In this document: positions 8,099 to 17,522 of the stretch, in pieces
Layout of the letters: every line of letters begins with the position of its first letter
Numbering within the stretch: position 1 is the stretch's first letter
Origin: Mucilaginibacter sp.
GTDB lineage: Bacteria; Bacteroidota; Bacteroidia; Sphingobacteriales; Sphingobacteriaceae
DNA length: 38,842 nt
Direction: 5' to 3'
Assembly: GCF_028287845.1 (NCBI RefSeq)
Contig: NZ_JAQBOW010000038.1
Coordinates: 1 to 38,842, forward strand
Position numbers and translations under genes: made by a program
Notes under the pieces: generated by a model
Told to the model about the DNA's origin: nothing
Database searches by the model: none
What the model saw: only the letters and a program-made list of their open reading frames with translations

Positions 8099-8551
8099 TT
8101 AATTATAGCCTATGAGATCGATTGTATAAATAAGTATCGAGTTGGCAGGAACGGTGTATTGCGAAGTATTGCCATAAGCAAGGGCCGATGGTGCTATTAA
8201 ATAGATACGGCCACCGGTGCCAATTTTAAGCAGGCCAAGCTGCAATGCCGGAATAGTGGTACTAAGCTGATAGGTAACAACATTAACATGATCAAACTGG
8301 ATACCGTTAAGGTATGTGTTTGTATAGCTAACTTGCACGTTAGAAGTTGCTATTGGATGTGCTGCTGCTCCCGGAGTTATTATTTTATAATAAAAGCCAG
8401 AAGGGTCTTTGGTAAGTGTAAGGTTATTGGCTTTCATATAGGCCTGTATTTTCGCATCATCAACGGCTGCCTGTTGGGCAGTTACATCTGATTTTTGACA
8501 AGATGATAATGTGATAACAAACAAACTAAATAGTAGAATATATTTTTTCAT
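8099..8551 (-). CDS. FKBP-type peptidyl-prolyl isomerase lipoprotein (copy 2)
   Basis: 150 residues and clearly paralogous to its two neighbours. The lipobox is LSSC (Cys18), and the shared block KDPSGFYYKIITPGAAAHP is followed by an FKBP core with GIQFDH (FD kept) and the APSALAYGN turn. The pocket region LQLGLLKIGTGG lacks the Trp of catalytic FKBPs. It is first in a probable two-gene operon with copy 1. The protein is predicted to be lipid-anchored in the envelope. Confidence 0.85.
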   Translation of the reverse strand: MKKYILLFSLFVITLSSCQKSDVTAQQAAVDDAKIQAYMKANNLTLTKDPSGFYYKIITPGAAAHPIATSNVQVSYTNTYLNGIQFDHVNVVTYQLSTTIPALQLGLLKIGTGGRIYLIAPSALAYGNTSQYTVPANSILIYTIDLIGYN

Positions 8552-8627
8552 GCAGTTTTACTTTAAAGCCGGTAATTTATATAAAAATTATATGCAGGGT
8601 TAATTTTTAACTTTTTTTAGCATTTGG

Positions 8628-8635
8628 CAAAAATA
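8628..8635 (-). promoter_or_regulatory. Possible -7 element upstream of FKBP copy 2
   Basis: Minus strand reads TATTTTTG (TAnnTTTG), 77 nt before the start codon. The -33 element is unclear. Confidence 0.3.
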
Positions 8636-8695
8636 CAAAATATATATCCGCTGTAAATTATCAGCCTAATAATCATGTATATCTGCAATACCGGC

Positions 8696-9145
8696 TTAGT
8701 TAAAGCCTAATAATTTTATATCGAACATTAATATGGTATTAGCTTTGATAATACCGGAACCTGTGTTACCGTAACCTAATGATGAGGGTATAAAAAGCTT
8801 TATTTCGCCCCCGGTACCAATTTTAGGTACACCTATTTGAAAACCTTGTATTGTCTGGCTTAACGCAAGCAAAGCGTTTAAATTTTGGTCGAATACAGAC
8901 CCGTCTAACCGGCTACCCACATAGTTTACATTAACAACCGATGAGGCTCCGGGACGCGTATTGCCGCCGGGAGTAATTATCTGGTAGTAAAGGCCTGATG
9001 GATCTTTAACAGCGGTAATGTTATTTGTTTTTAAATAAGTTTGTATAGTGGCATCATCCTGAGCGTTCTGTTTATTAACATCATACTTTTTACAAGATGA
9101 TAATGCAATGGTTAAAATAACAAATAGTAAAAAGTATTTTTTCAT
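8696..9145 (-). CDS. FKBP-type peptidyl-prolyl isomerase lipoprotein (copy 3)
   Basis: 149 residues with lipobox LSSC (Cys18), the common block KDPSGLYYQIITPGG, and an FKBP core with the most canonical features of the three: GSVFDQN, IGTGGEIKLFIPSSLGYGN and a closing strand ILMFDIKLLGFN. It is separated by 144 nt from copy 2, so it probably has its own promoter. The three copies most simply reflect tandem duplication. Envelope protein folding is the family role; the clients are unknown. Confidence 0.87.
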   Translation of the reverse strand: MKKYFLLFVILTIALSSCKKYDVNKQNAQDDATIQTYLKTNNITAVKDPSGLYYQIITPGGNTRPGASSVVNVNYVGSRLDGSVFDQNLNALLALSQTIQGFQIGVPKIGTGGEIKLFIPSSLGYGNTGSGIIKANTILMFDIKLLGFN

Positions 9146-9208
9146 GTGATATTTTACGTTATAACTGTTTTTGTATTTAAAAAGTATGTGTGGTCAAAAA
9201 ATTACCGG

Positions 9209-10954
9209 CTATAGGGCTGTTTTAATTTTCAACTCTTTTAACTGTGTATCTGCAATAGTAGATGGCGAGTCTATCATCATATCGCGACCCGAATTGTTTT
9301 TAGGGAATGCGATAACATCGCGTATGGAATCCAGCCCTGCAAATATGGAGCAAAGCCTGTCGAAGCCAAAAGCTATACCACCATGCGGAGGCGCGCCATA
9401 TTCAAAAGCGTCCATTAAAAAGCCAAATTGCTTTTGAGCCTCTTCGGCCGTAAAGCCTAAGTGTTTAAACATCAGGGCTTGTAAAGCACGATCATGAATA
9501 CGTATAGAGCCGCCTCCAATTTCTGTCCCGTTAATAACCAGGTCATAAGCATTGGCGCGCACATCGCCGGGGTTGGTATCCAGCATTGCAATATCCTCGG
9601 GTTTTGGTGAAGTGAATGGATGGTGCATGGCATGATAACGCCCGGATTCTTCATCAAACTCTAATAATGGAAAGTCTAACACCCATAAAGGCGCATAAAT
9701 GTTTTTATCGCGCAGGCCCAAACGGTTACCCATTTCTAGGCGAAGCTCATTTAATTGCTTGCGCGCCTTATCGGCATTGCCGGCTAATACCAATATCAAA
9801 TCGCCCGGTTCTGCTTCAAACGCGGCGGCCCAGTTGGTAAGATCGTCTTCTGAATAAAATTTATCTACTGATGATTTTAAGGTCCCGTCGGTATTATAAC
9901 GGCAATAGATCATGCCGGTTGCGCCAATTTGCGGGCGCTTTAACCATTCGGTTAGTTCATCTATTTGCTTGCGGGTATAGTCGGCACAACCTTTGGCATT
10001 AATACCAACCACTAATTCGGCATTATCAAATATGCCCAAGCCTTTACCTTTAACTATATCATTCAGCTCGACAAACTGCATCCCGAAACGGATATCCGGT
10101 TTGTCTGAGCCATATAAACGCATGGCATCAGCATATTGCATCCGCGGGAAATCATTAAACTCAATACCTTTTACGGCTTTAAATAAATGGCGGGTCAATC
10201 CTTCAAAAATATTCAGGATGTCTTCCTGGGTAATGAAAGCCATCTCACAATCTATCTGTGTAAATTCAGGCTGACGGTCGGCACGCAGATCCTCATCCCT
10301 GAAACATTTTACTATCTGGAAATAACGGTCGAAACCGCTAACCATCAATAACTGTTTAAAAGTTTGCGGCGATTGCGGCAGGGCGTAAAACTCGACCGGA
10401 TTCATTCGGCTGGGCACCACAAAATCGCGTGCGCCTTCGGGGGTTGATTTGATCAGTACCGGGGTTTCCACCTCAATAAAATCAAGCATATCCAAATACT
10501 TGCGTACCTCTTGTGCCATTTTATGACGAAGCACCATGTTGTTGCGTATAGGATTACGGCGCAGATCAAGGTAACGGTATTTGGCCCTTAACTCTTCGCC
10601 GCCATCGGTTTCGTCCTCTATCATAAACGGAGGCACCTTAGACGAATTAAGCACTTCGATAGATTCTACAGCGATCTCAATTTCGCCGGTGGCTATTTTG
10701 GTGTTTTTGTTGGTACGCTCAATTACGGTACCGCTTACTTTAATTACAAATTCGCGGCCCAGCGTGCGGCTGGTTTCGCGCAGCGAGGCATCCGTATCAA
10801 TATTTAACACCAATTGGGTAAGGCCGTAACGGTCGCGCACATCAATAAATGTTGTGCCGCCCAGGTCGCGCGATTTTTGCACCCATCCGCATAAAGTTAC
10901 TGTCTGGCCTAAATTATTGATGTTTAGTTCGCCGCAAGTATGTGTTCTTAACAT
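9209..10954 (-). CDS. aspS: Aspartyl-tRNA synthetase
   Basis: Class II aminoacyl-tRNA synthetase charging tRNA-Asp in the cytoplasm. At 581 residues it has the bacterial length, including the GAD insertion domain (about 285-420). The anticodon-binding OB fold comes first ([20 protein letters not shown]...), then motif 2 [18 protein letters not shown] and motif 3 [14 protein letters not shown]. No second asparaginyl specificity marker or Gat gene is nearby, so its tRNA-Asn discrimination cannot be judged here. A TAnnTTTG element lies just upstream. Confidence 0.97.
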   Translation of the reverse strand: MLRTHTCGELNINNLGQTVTLCGWVQKSRDLGGTTFIDVRDRYGLTQLVLNIDTDASLRETSRTLGREFVIKVSGTVIERTNKNTKIATGEIEIAVESIEVLNSSKVPPFMIEDETDGGEELRAKYRYLDLRRNPIRNNMVLRHKMAQEVRKYLDMLDFIEVETPVLIKSTPEGARDFVVPSRMNPVEFYALPQSPQTFKQLLMVSGFDRYFQIVKCFRDEDLRADRQPEFTQIDCEMAFITQEDILNIFEGLTRHLFKAVKGIEFNDFPRMQYADAMRLYGSDKPDIRFGMQFVELNDIVKGKGLGIFDNAELVVGINAKGCADYTRKQIDELTEWLKRPQIGATGMIYCRYNTDGTLKSSVDKFYSEDDLTNWAAAFEAEPGDLILVLAGNADKARKQLNELRLEMGNRLGLRDKNIYAPLWVLDFPLLEFDEESGRYHAMHHPFTSPKPEDIAMLDTNPGDVRANAYDLVINGTEIGGGSIRIHDRALQALMFKHLGFTAEEAQKQFGFLMDAFEYGAPPHGGIAFGFDRLCSIFAGLDSIRDVIAFPKNNSGRDMMIDSPSTIADTQLKELKIKTAL

Positions 10955-10976
10955 AGTAACGTGTTTATAAAGTTTG

Positions 10977-10984
10977 CAAAAGTA
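10977..10984 (-). promoter_or_regulatory. Bacteroidota-type -7 element for aspS
   Basis: Minus strand reads TACTTTTG (exact TAnnTTTG), 22 nt upstream of the aspS start codon. The same octamer precedes the HU gene. Confidence 0.5.
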
Positions 10985-11094
10985 CGTTTTTGAGGGGAAA
11001 GGTGAAAGGTAAAAGGTGAAAGGTTTTAACAGGAAATAACGAATCCGAAATCGAACATTCGAAATTCAAAATAAACTATACCTTTGCCTCATAA

Positions 11095-11303
11095 TTCTCA
11101 AGGGGTGCCTTGCTTTGGAAAGATAAATATCGCTGCAGCATATTTTACCAAACTGAAAGACAGGCTGAGATCAAACCCATTGTGTTAAGTTAAAAGTCAA
11201 AAGTTAAAAGTTAAAAGCCAATATCCAGGCCAATGACTAATGACCAATGACCTAATGACTTCCCACATGCACCTGATCCGGGTAATGCCGGCGTAGGGAG
11301 AGG
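11095..11303 (+). promoter_or_regulatory. TPP riboswitch (THI element) with expanded aptamer
   Basis: Conserved THI-box blocks appear in order: AGGGGTGCC (11101-11109), CAGGCTGAGATCAAACCC (11161-11178), then ACCTGATCCGGGTAATGCC (11271-11289) and GGCGTAGGGA. P1 can form from TTCTC (11095-11099) and GAGAG (11298-11302), P2 from GGGT/ACCC, and P3 from GCCT/AGGC. About 90 nt of heptamer-like repeats lie between the P2 3' strand and the P4/P5 arm, where a typical aptamer has only a few bases. The downstream genes are a TonB receptor and a PnuC-family permease, consistent with control by thiamine pyrophosphate. The expression platform (11304-11373) has only a weak AACC/GGTT stem before a T-rich stretch. 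Confidence 0.92.
11183..11260 (+). repeat. Heptamer-type simple repeats inside the TPP aptamer
   Basis: Two degenerate 7-nt tracts follow one another: AAAAGTC/AAAAGTT/AAAAGTT/AAAAGCC units near 11192-11219, then CAATGAC/TAATGAC/CAATGAC/CTAATGAC units near 11231-11260. Similar tracts (AAAGGTG units) lie at 11000-11030, outside the aptamer. Confidence 0.75.
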
Positions 11304-11373
11304 TAACAAGTTAAGTGTACTGCATATTCAACCCTGGTGTGCGGATGGTTTAACAATTTTTATTTAACACACA

Positions 11374-13767
11374 TTGAAAAATTTATTCACGGCATTATTT
11401 GCCTTGCTGTTGCCTGTCCTGGCATCGGCCCAATTCTCTGTATCGGGGAAAATTACTGACCAGCAAACCGGCGAAGCATTGCCCGGAGCTACTATCACCA
11501 TTCAAAAACAAGCCGTTAGCATAATGTCGGATGCCGGCGGGAATTACGCTATTGCCAATTTAGCTGGCGGCACCTATACTATTGTGGTAAGCTACCTGGG
11601 CTACCAATCGGCACAAAAAAGCATTACAGTATCAGCCAATACAACGGCAAATTTTACTTTAAACCATAACTCTATCCTTACAGAAGAAGTTACCGTAAGC
11701 GCTACCCGCGCTTCGGCAAATTCGCCAACTGCTTTTACTAATTTAAGCAAAACAGATATTGACAAAAACAATTCGGGCCGCGGGTTTGAATATTTGCTGG
11801 AGCAAACGCCATCAACGGTGGTTACCTCGAATGCCGGTGCAGGGGTAGGTTATACCAGTATCCGCATACGCGGATCAGACGCGACCCGCATTAACGTAAC
11901 CCTTAACGGCATACCCATGAATGATGCCGAGGACCAAGGCGTATACTTTGTTGACTTGCCCGACCTGGCCTCATCTGTAGACAATGTACAGGTGCAGCGT
12001 GGGGTGGGTACTTCTACCAATGGCGCGGGAGCTTTTGGCGCCAGCATCAACATACAAACCACTACCCGCCGTGATACGGCTTATACCGAGATCAACAGCT
12101 CTGCAGGCTCATACGGAACAGTAAAAAACACGGTTAACGTAGGTACAGGTTTATTAGGCGGGCATTATAGTTTTGACGGGCGGTTATCAAATATGACATC
12201 TGATGGTTATATAGATCGTTCTGGCTCAACCTTAAAATCGTTCTTTTTAAGCGGTGCTTATTATGGTAAAACCAGCGTGTTGCGCCTTAATGTTTTTAGC
12301 GGATATGAAAAAACCCACCAGGCCTGGGATGGCGTGCCCGAGGATAGTGTAAAATATGGCAACAGGCGATATAATGAGCTAGGTTACATCAGCTCAAGCG
12401 GTACTTATTATAATAATCAAACTGATAATTATAATCAGAATTATTATCAGCTACTGTATAATCAGCAAATCAACTCCAAATTATCCTTTAGCGGGGCTTT
12501 GCATTATACCAAAGGCTATGGGTATTACGAAGAGTATAGAAATGGCGATGCTTTAAGTGATTATGGCATTACCCCCGTTACAGTTGGCGGGGTGGTTATT
12601 AACAATACCGACCTGGTGCGCCGCCTATGGTTGAACAATGATTTTTACGGTGCAACCTATAACCTGAATTATAAGCCGGATAATAAACTCGATATGACAC
12701 TTGGCGGCGCTTACAATGAGTACAAGGGCCAGCATTATAACAATATTGAGTGGACCCAGCAAAGCACCAATATTCCACCGGATTACGAGTATTCGCGCAA
12801 CAGCGCCAAGAAAACCGACTTTAATATTTTTGGCAAGGTAGAGTATCATATAGGTAACGTATTGCTGTATGGCGATATGCAATACCGCCACATTTATTAC
12901 TCGTTTTTAGGGTATGATCAAAACCTGAATAATGTACAGCAACAGGTAGCGCTTAACTTTTTTAACCCTAAAGTGGGTATTACCTATAATTTGGACATGA
13001 ATAATAATATCTATGCTTCGTTAGCCGTGGGTAACCACGAGCCCAACCGCAGCGACTTTGTAAATTCATCGCCCACAAGCCGCCCAAAGGCAGAGAATTT
13101 AAAAGATCTCGAGGTTGGTTATCGTACTATCCAATCAAATTTTAGCGCGGGCATTAACGGCTTTTATATGCTGTATAAAAATCAGCTGGTGCTAACAGGT
13201 GCTTTAGATGATGTGGGAGAGGCCATACGTACCAATATTAAAGACAGCTACCGTGCAGGTATAGAAGCCAACGCCAAAGTAAAAATAGCATCGCCATTAA
13301 GCTGGGCAGCAACCGCTACATTAAGCACCAACAAGGTTAAAAATTTTCAGCAGTTTTTACAGAACTATGATACCAATACTTTAGATGCAACACAGTATAA
13401 TAAAACGGATATCGCTTACTCGCCAAACCTTACCGGTTCAAGCACTATCAGCTATCAGCCTTTAAAAAATGCGGAGATCGCTTTTATCAGCAAATACGTT
13501 AGTCAGCAATATTTAGATAATACCTCAACGCAAAGCCGCTCGCTTCCGCGCTATTTTGTGAACGATGTGCGGTTGAATTATAATTTCAGCATAAAAGGCA
13601 TTAAGAATATAGGTATTGGGTTATTAATAAACAATGTATTTAGCGCCAAATACCAGTCGGACGGTGCAACCTACCCGGATATTGAAGGTGGTAAAGTGGT
13701 TAATTACAATTACTATTTTCCGCAGGCGCCGGTTAATTTTTTGGCATCATTGAATCTTAAATTTTAA
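11374..13767 (+). CDS. TonB-dependent outer-membrane receptor, probable thiamine uptake
   Basis: 797 residues. The start is TTG at 11374: a stop lies three codons upstream, no ATG is available, and a signal peptide follows at once (MKNLFTALFALLLPVLASA, then Q). Residues of about 22-105 form a carboxypeptidase-regulatory-like domain, about 115-225 the TonB plug (SIRIRGSDATRINVTLNGIP), and the rest a beta-barrel ending FLASLNLKF. It uses TonB energy to import a ligand across the outer membrane. The TPP riboswitch upstream and the PnuC-type permease downstream make thiamine or a thiamine precursor or phosphate the likely ligand; this is inference from context. Confidence 0.92.
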   Translation: MKNLFTALFALLLPVLASAQFSVSGKITDQQTGEALPGATITIQKQAVSIMSDAGGNYAIANLAGGTYTIVVSYLGYQSAQKSITVSANTTANFTLNHNSILTEEVTVSATRASANSPTAFTNLSKTDIDKNNSGRGFEYLLEQTPSTVVTSNAGAGVGYTSIRIRGSDATRINVTLNGIPMNDAEDQGVYFVDLPDLASSVDNVQVQRGVGTSTNGAGAFGASINIQTTTRRDTAYTEINSSAGSYGTVKNTVNVGTGLLGGHYSFDGRLSNMTSDGYIDRSGSTLKSFFLSGAYYGKTSVLRLNVFSGYEKTHQAWDGVPEDSVKYGNRRYNELGYISSSGTYYNNQTDNYNQNYYQLLYNQQINSKLSFSGALHYTKGYGYYEEYRNGDALSDYGITPVTVGGVVINNTDLVRRLWLNNDFYGATYNLNYKPDNKLDMTLGGAYNEYKGQHYNNIEWTQQSTNIPPDYEYSRNSAKKTDFNIFGKVEYHIGNVLLYGDMQYRHIYYSFLGYDQNLNNVQQQVALNFFNPKVGITYNLDMNNNIYASLAVGNHEPNRSDFVNSSPTSRPKAENLKDLEVGYRTIQSNFSAGINGFYMLYKNQLVLTGALDDVGEAIRTNIKDSYRAGIEANAKVKIASPLSWAATATLSTNKVKNFQQFLQNYDTNTLDATQYNKTDIAYSPNLTGSSTISYQPLKNAEIAFISKYVSQQYLDNTSTQSRSLPRYFVNDVRLNYNFSIKGIKNIGIGLLINNVFSAKYQSDGATYPDIEGGKVVNYNYYFPQAPVNFLASLNLKF

Positions 13768-13840
13768 TAACCTCAAAAATAAATACTGTTTTAACGATGG
13801 GGTATTATACCCTGTCGTTCAAAATGGTATGTAAAACTGC

Positions 13841-14494
13841 ATGACTATGGATATACAATCCCTGATGCACCTTTTAAACGCGCAAATACAGCAAACTACT
13901 TTTTGGGAATGGGGAGCCGTATTATTTGGCATTGCCGAGGTATTGCTGGCCAAGGTTAATAATATCTGGCTTTATCCAACCGGTATAGCAGGCACTGCAA
14001 TAGGTATTTATGTTTTAATGATAGCAGGCCTATATGCAGAATCGGCACTTAGTGTTTATTATGTGGTGATGAGCGTTTATGGCTGGATATATTGGCTGAA
14101 AAAGCGCGGCCATCCCCCGGTAAGCATCTCCTGGTCAACACGTAATGAGTGGATAATAACCCTGCTCATTGTTTTTGCGGGATGGGGTATACTGTTCCTG
14201 TTGCTTAAAAACTTTACAGCGTCAACCGTTCCGGTATGGGACGCGTGGGTATCATCAACAGCATGGGCCGGTATGTGGTTGCTGGCCAGGCGTAAATTAG
14301 AAAACTGGATATTATTAAATATTTCAAACCTGTTTGCTATACCGTTACTATGGCAAAAGCAGCTCATTTTGTTTTCGGCACTCACCCTGTTTTTATTTGT
14401 TGTAGCCATTTTTGGTTTTTTTGATTGGCGCTCCATTTGGAAAAAAGAACAGCTTATTAATACCAATAAACTAAATAAATGGAACATTCAATAG
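13841..14494 (+). CDS. pnuT: PnuC-family permease, probable thiamine transporter PnuT
   Basis: 217 residues with about seven hydrophobic segments. The PnuC-type aromatic motif VYYVVMSVYGWIYW lies at about 73-86 and RRKLENWILLNISN at about 150-163. PnuC proteins are SWEET-like facilitators for vitamin precursors; members under TPP riboswitches are the thiamine type (PnuT). It is second in the riboswitch operon, 73 nt after the TonB receptor gene. It would carry thiamine across the inner membrane, to be trapped by phosphorylation. The gene overlaps the next one by 16 nt. Substrate is inferred from regulation, not from binding residues. Confidence 0.85.
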   Translation: MTMDIQSLMHLLNAQIQQTTFWEWGAVLFGIAEVLLAKVNNIWLYPTGIAGTAIGIYVLMIAGLYAESALSVYYVVMSVYGWIYWLKKRGHPPVSISWSTRNEWIITLLIVFAGWGILFLLLKNFTASTVPVWDAWVSSTAWAGMWLLARRKLENWILLNISNLFAIPLLWQKQLILFSALTLFLFVVAIFGFFDWRSIWKKEQLINTNKLNKWNIQ

Positions 14495-15576
14495 CCCACC
14501 CTTCAAAGTATATAGATCACCAGGATGTAACAATAATCAGGGATGCCGCCATCGAAGCCGAAGAGCTGGGTATGTTAAGTGCGTCGCAATTAAAAATGGT
14601 TTACCGGCAAAAATGGTTTAAACTTTTAATACCCCAAGTTTACACCGGGAAACAAATAGCATTGACTGATTTGGTAAGGCTGCAGGAAGCCATTAGTTGG
14701 GCTGATGGAAGCATCGGTTGGGTAGTAACACTATGCAGCGGCGCGGGTTGGTTTGGCGGATTTATATCGCCGCAAATTGCGAATTTTATTTTTAAAGAAG
14801 ATAATGTTTGCCTGGCCGGAAGCGGTGCGGCAGACGGAACTGCCGAAATTACAGATACCGGATATATCATCAACGGTACCTGGAAATATACAAGCGGTGC
14901 TTACCATGCTACACACTTTACTGCTAACTGTATTATAAAAAAGGATGGAGAAGTTGTGCTTGATGACAAAAATGAGCCTTGCATACTGCCATTTATAGTT
15001 GATAAAAAGGATGTTATTTTATTGCCGACCTGGAAATATACAGGCATGGTTGCCACAGGTAGCCATTCATTTCAAATAAAAAACTTAAAGGTAAATGCGA
15101 ACCGTTGTTTCCGTATAAATGCAGATTATGCAGCGGTTAGCGACAGGTTATATCAATACCCGTTTTTGCAGTTGGCAGAAGCTACCCTGGCAGTAAACCT
15201 TTCTGGTATGGCCGTACACTTTACTGACCTTTGCCATGCTGTTTTTGAACAAAAAAGAAAGCAGCCCAAACTTACTGCCGACAACCAGCACGAACTCGAT
15301 AAGGTGTTTGCCCTTGAAACGGATAAGCTGCACTTAGCCCGGAATGCCTTTTTTGCTGCAGTAGATAAATCCTGGAACCAGGATCAAAGCTCCGTCGAGC
15401 AACTGTTAGCTGTGAGCCAAACAAGCAGGGCATTAGCAAGGCAAGCCCTTGCAACGGTTGATGTACTTTACCCTTATTGCGGCTTGTTAGCAGCATCGCC
15501 TGATATGGAAATTAACCGAGTATGGCGCGATCTGCATACCGCAAGCCAGCACTCGTTATTAACATTTGCGGTTTAG
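14479..15576 (+). CDS. Acyl-CoA-dehydrogenase-fold flavoprotein (possible group D monooxygenase)
   Basis: 365 residues in the acyl-CoA dehydrogenase fold: an N-terminal helical domain (about 15-110, with WADGSIGWVVTLCSG), a central beta domain (about 115-215, GTWKYTSGAYHATHF), and a C-terminal helical domain ending INRVWRDLHTASQHSLL. That C-terminal R-DLHTASQH pattern resembles the HpaB/HsaA-type flavin-dependent monooxygenases or related oxidases rather than a true acyl-CoA dehydrogenase. No flavin reductase is adjacent. It overlaps the permease gene by 16 nt, so it appears to belong to the TPP-regulated operon, which suggests an action on an imported thiamine-related compound. Reaction unknown. 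Confidence 0.75.
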   Translation: MEHSIAHPSKYIDHQDVTIIRDAAIEAEELGMLSASQLKMVYRQKWFKLLIPQVYTGKQIALTDLVRLQEAISWADGSIGWVVTLCSGAGWFGGFISPQIANFIFKEDNVCLAGSGAADGTAEITDTGYIINGTWKYTSGAYHATHFTANCIIKKDGEVVLDDKNEPCILPFIVDKKDVILLPTWKYTGMVATGSHSFQIKNLKVNANRCFRINADYAAVSDRLYQYPFLQLAEATLAVNLSGMAVHFTDLCHAVFEQKRKQPKLTADNQHELDKVFALETDKLHLARNAFFAAVDKSWNQDQSSVEQLLAVSQTSRALARQALATVDVLYPYCGLLAASPDMEINRVWRDLHTASQHSLLTFAV

Positions 15577-15652
15577 CTTGATTTTAAATTAACACAAACT
15601 TCACATGCGGTTTTAATTGTATTATTGATATTTGATGTTTTAAACTTGTACA

Positions 15653-17353
15653 ATGAAAATTAAACACTCATTTATTATATTTTTCTGTTCTGTTGCAGTT
15701 ATAGCATCTGCACAAACCAAAAAGAAAACAGTCTCGTCGGCAGTAACCGCTGCAGTTGTTCCTTCGACAGATCTGCCCCGCCCCAAATTGGTAGTAGGCA
15801 TAGTGGTTGACCAAATGCGCTGGGATTACCTGTACCGTTATTATTCGCGTTATGGCAATAGTGGTTTTAAACGCTTGTTAAAGGAAGGTTTTAGCTGTGA
15901 AAATACTAATATAGACTATATACCTACGGTAACCGCCGCGGGGCATACAGCTATTTATACCGGCTCCGTTCCGGCTATACACGGCATTGCGGGTAATGAT
16001 TTTATAATACAAGCCACCGGCAAATCAATGTATTGTACAGATGACAGCACAGTACAAACCGTGGGCGCCGTATCAAAGGCGGGCCAGATGTCGCCGCGCA
16101 ATTTATTAACCACAACTGTTACTGACGAGTTAAGGCTGGCAACAAATTTCCATTCGAAAGTTATTGGCATAGCTTTAAAAGACCGTGGCGGTATTTTACC
16201 CGGGGGGCATACCGCAAACGCCGCCTATTGGTTTGATGATAAAAGCGGCAACTGGATAACCAGTACGTATTACATGAAAGAATTGCCACAATGGATGAAA
16301 GATTTTAATGATCAGAAACTACCGGAAACCTATTTAAAATTAGACTGGAATACATTATATCCCATAAATACTTATTTGCAAAGCACCGCGGATGATAACA
16401 AATATGAGGGAGCATTTAAAGGCGCTGATGCACCAACCTTGCCTGTAAAAACATCAAATTTATATAAGGGTAATTTAGGGCTGATACGCAGTGTGCCTTA
16501 CGGTAACACCATGACGATTGACCTTGCAGTGGCGGCAATAAACGGCGAGCAATTAGGGACCGGACAAGCAACAGATTTTTTAGCGATGAGTTTATCTTCT
16601 ACAGATTATATAGGCCACCAGTTTGGTGTTAACGCTGTAGAAATTGAAGATACCTATTTGCGTTTAGACCGCGACCTGGGTACATTTCTTACTTTTCTTG
16701 ATGCAAAAGTGGGCAAAGGAAACTATACCGTATTTTTAACAGCCGACCACGGCGCAGCACACAACCCCGCCTTTTTGCAGGATAAAAATATCCCGGCAGG
16801 CGTATGGGATGAAGCTGCTTCATTAAAAGATATTAACAGCTTTTTAATGGAAAAATATAAAATTGACGGCCTGGTGCTTAGCTTTACTAACTACCAGGTT
16901 AACTTTAATTATAAAATCATTAAGTATTTAAAGTTGGATGAAAACGCATTAAAAAACGATTGTATAGCCTACTTGCAGAAACTGCCTTCTGTTGCTTTTG
17001 CAGTTGATATGCAAAAAGCACAAACAGCAAATATTCCTGAAGAACTGCGTACACGTATTATAAATGGCTATAGCCGCGAACATAGCGGTGTTATCCAAAT
17101 CATTCTGAAGCCTGCTTATTTTACAGGGCACGGAACAAATGATAAGGGCCCAACCGGCACCACACATGGCACCTGGAACCCGTATGACGCGCATATACCA
17201 TTGGTATTTATGGGCTGGGGCATACAGCATGGTACAATTACCCGCAGTACACACATGACGGATATTGCGCCAACTATTTCTGCCTTATTACATATACAGG
17301 CGCCAAATGGTTCTATTGGGGTACCTATAAGTGAAGTGTTGACACGATTTTAG
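15653..17353 (+). CDS. pafA: PafA-type alkaline phosphatase
   Basis: 566 residues with signal peptide (MKIKHSFIIFFCSVAVIASA). A zinc-dependent phosphomonoesterase of the alkaline phosphatase superfamily. Metal ligand D53 lies in VVDQMRWDY, the nucleophile is probably Thr94 in PTVTAAGHTAIYTGS, and N115 lies in AGNDF. The PafA phosphate-binding pair is K176/R178 (ALKDRGG), and the other zinc-site motifs are STDYIGHQFG, TADHGA and GTTHGTW. These features fit the calcium-independent PafA phosphatases of Bacteroidota, which hydrolyse many phosphate monoesters in the periplasm. It stands between the TPP operon and the ThiE-like gene; a role in freeing thiamine from its phosphates before uptake is possible. 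Confidence 0.9.
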   Translation: MKIKHSFIIFFCSVAVIASAQTKKKTVSSAVTAAVVPSTDLPRPKLVVGIVVDQMRWDYLYRYYSRYGNSGFKRLLKEGFSCENTNIDYIPTVTAAGHTAIYTGSVPAIHGIAGNDFIIQATGKSMYCTDDSTVQTVGAVSKAGQMSPRNLLTTTVTDELRLATNFHSKVIGIALKDRGGILPGGHTANAAYWFDDKSGNWITSTYYMKELPQWMKDFNDQKLPETYLKLDWNTLYPINTYLQSTADDNKYEGAFKGADAPTLPVKTSNLYKGNLGLIRSVPYGNTMTIDLAVAAINGEQLGTGQATDFLAMSLSSTDYIGHQFGVNAVEIEDTYLRLDRDLGTFLTFLDAKVGKGNYTVFLTADHGAAHNPAFLQDKNIPAGVWDEAASLKDINSFLMEKYKIDGLVLSFTNYQVNFNYKIIKYLKLDENALKNDCIAYLQKLPSVAFAVDMQKAQTANIPEELRTRIINGYSREHSGVIQIILKPAYFTGHGTNDKGPTGTTHGTWNPYDAHIPLVFMGWGIQHGTITRSTHMTDIAPTISALLHIQAPNGSIGVPISEVLTRF

Positions 17354-17374
17354 GATTAAAGGATTTTTTTTGAT

Positions 17375-17508
17375 GGCATTTATAATGCATCATTGCAATC
17401 TGTTAATTTTTAAATAATGCTTTTTTAGTTGCTTATTCGAGGTAATCTTTCAATCATGATTTTACGTTTGGCATTTATAATATCATCATGGCATCTATTA
17501 ATTATTTA
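17375..17508 (+). repeat. Imperfect direct repeat in intergenic region
   Basis: Segments of about 40 nt at 17375-17415 and 17470-17508 share GGCATTTATAAT, an ATCAT-rich middle and a TTAATT end. They lie between pafA and the ThiE-like gene. No function is apparent. Confidence 0.4.
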
Positions 17509-17522
17509 AATCATGTTCAGGT

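Noticed and set aside
14077..14487. 136-aa minus-strand ORF
   Set aside because: Shadow of the PnuC-family permease gene; membrane-protein codons give long antisense frames.
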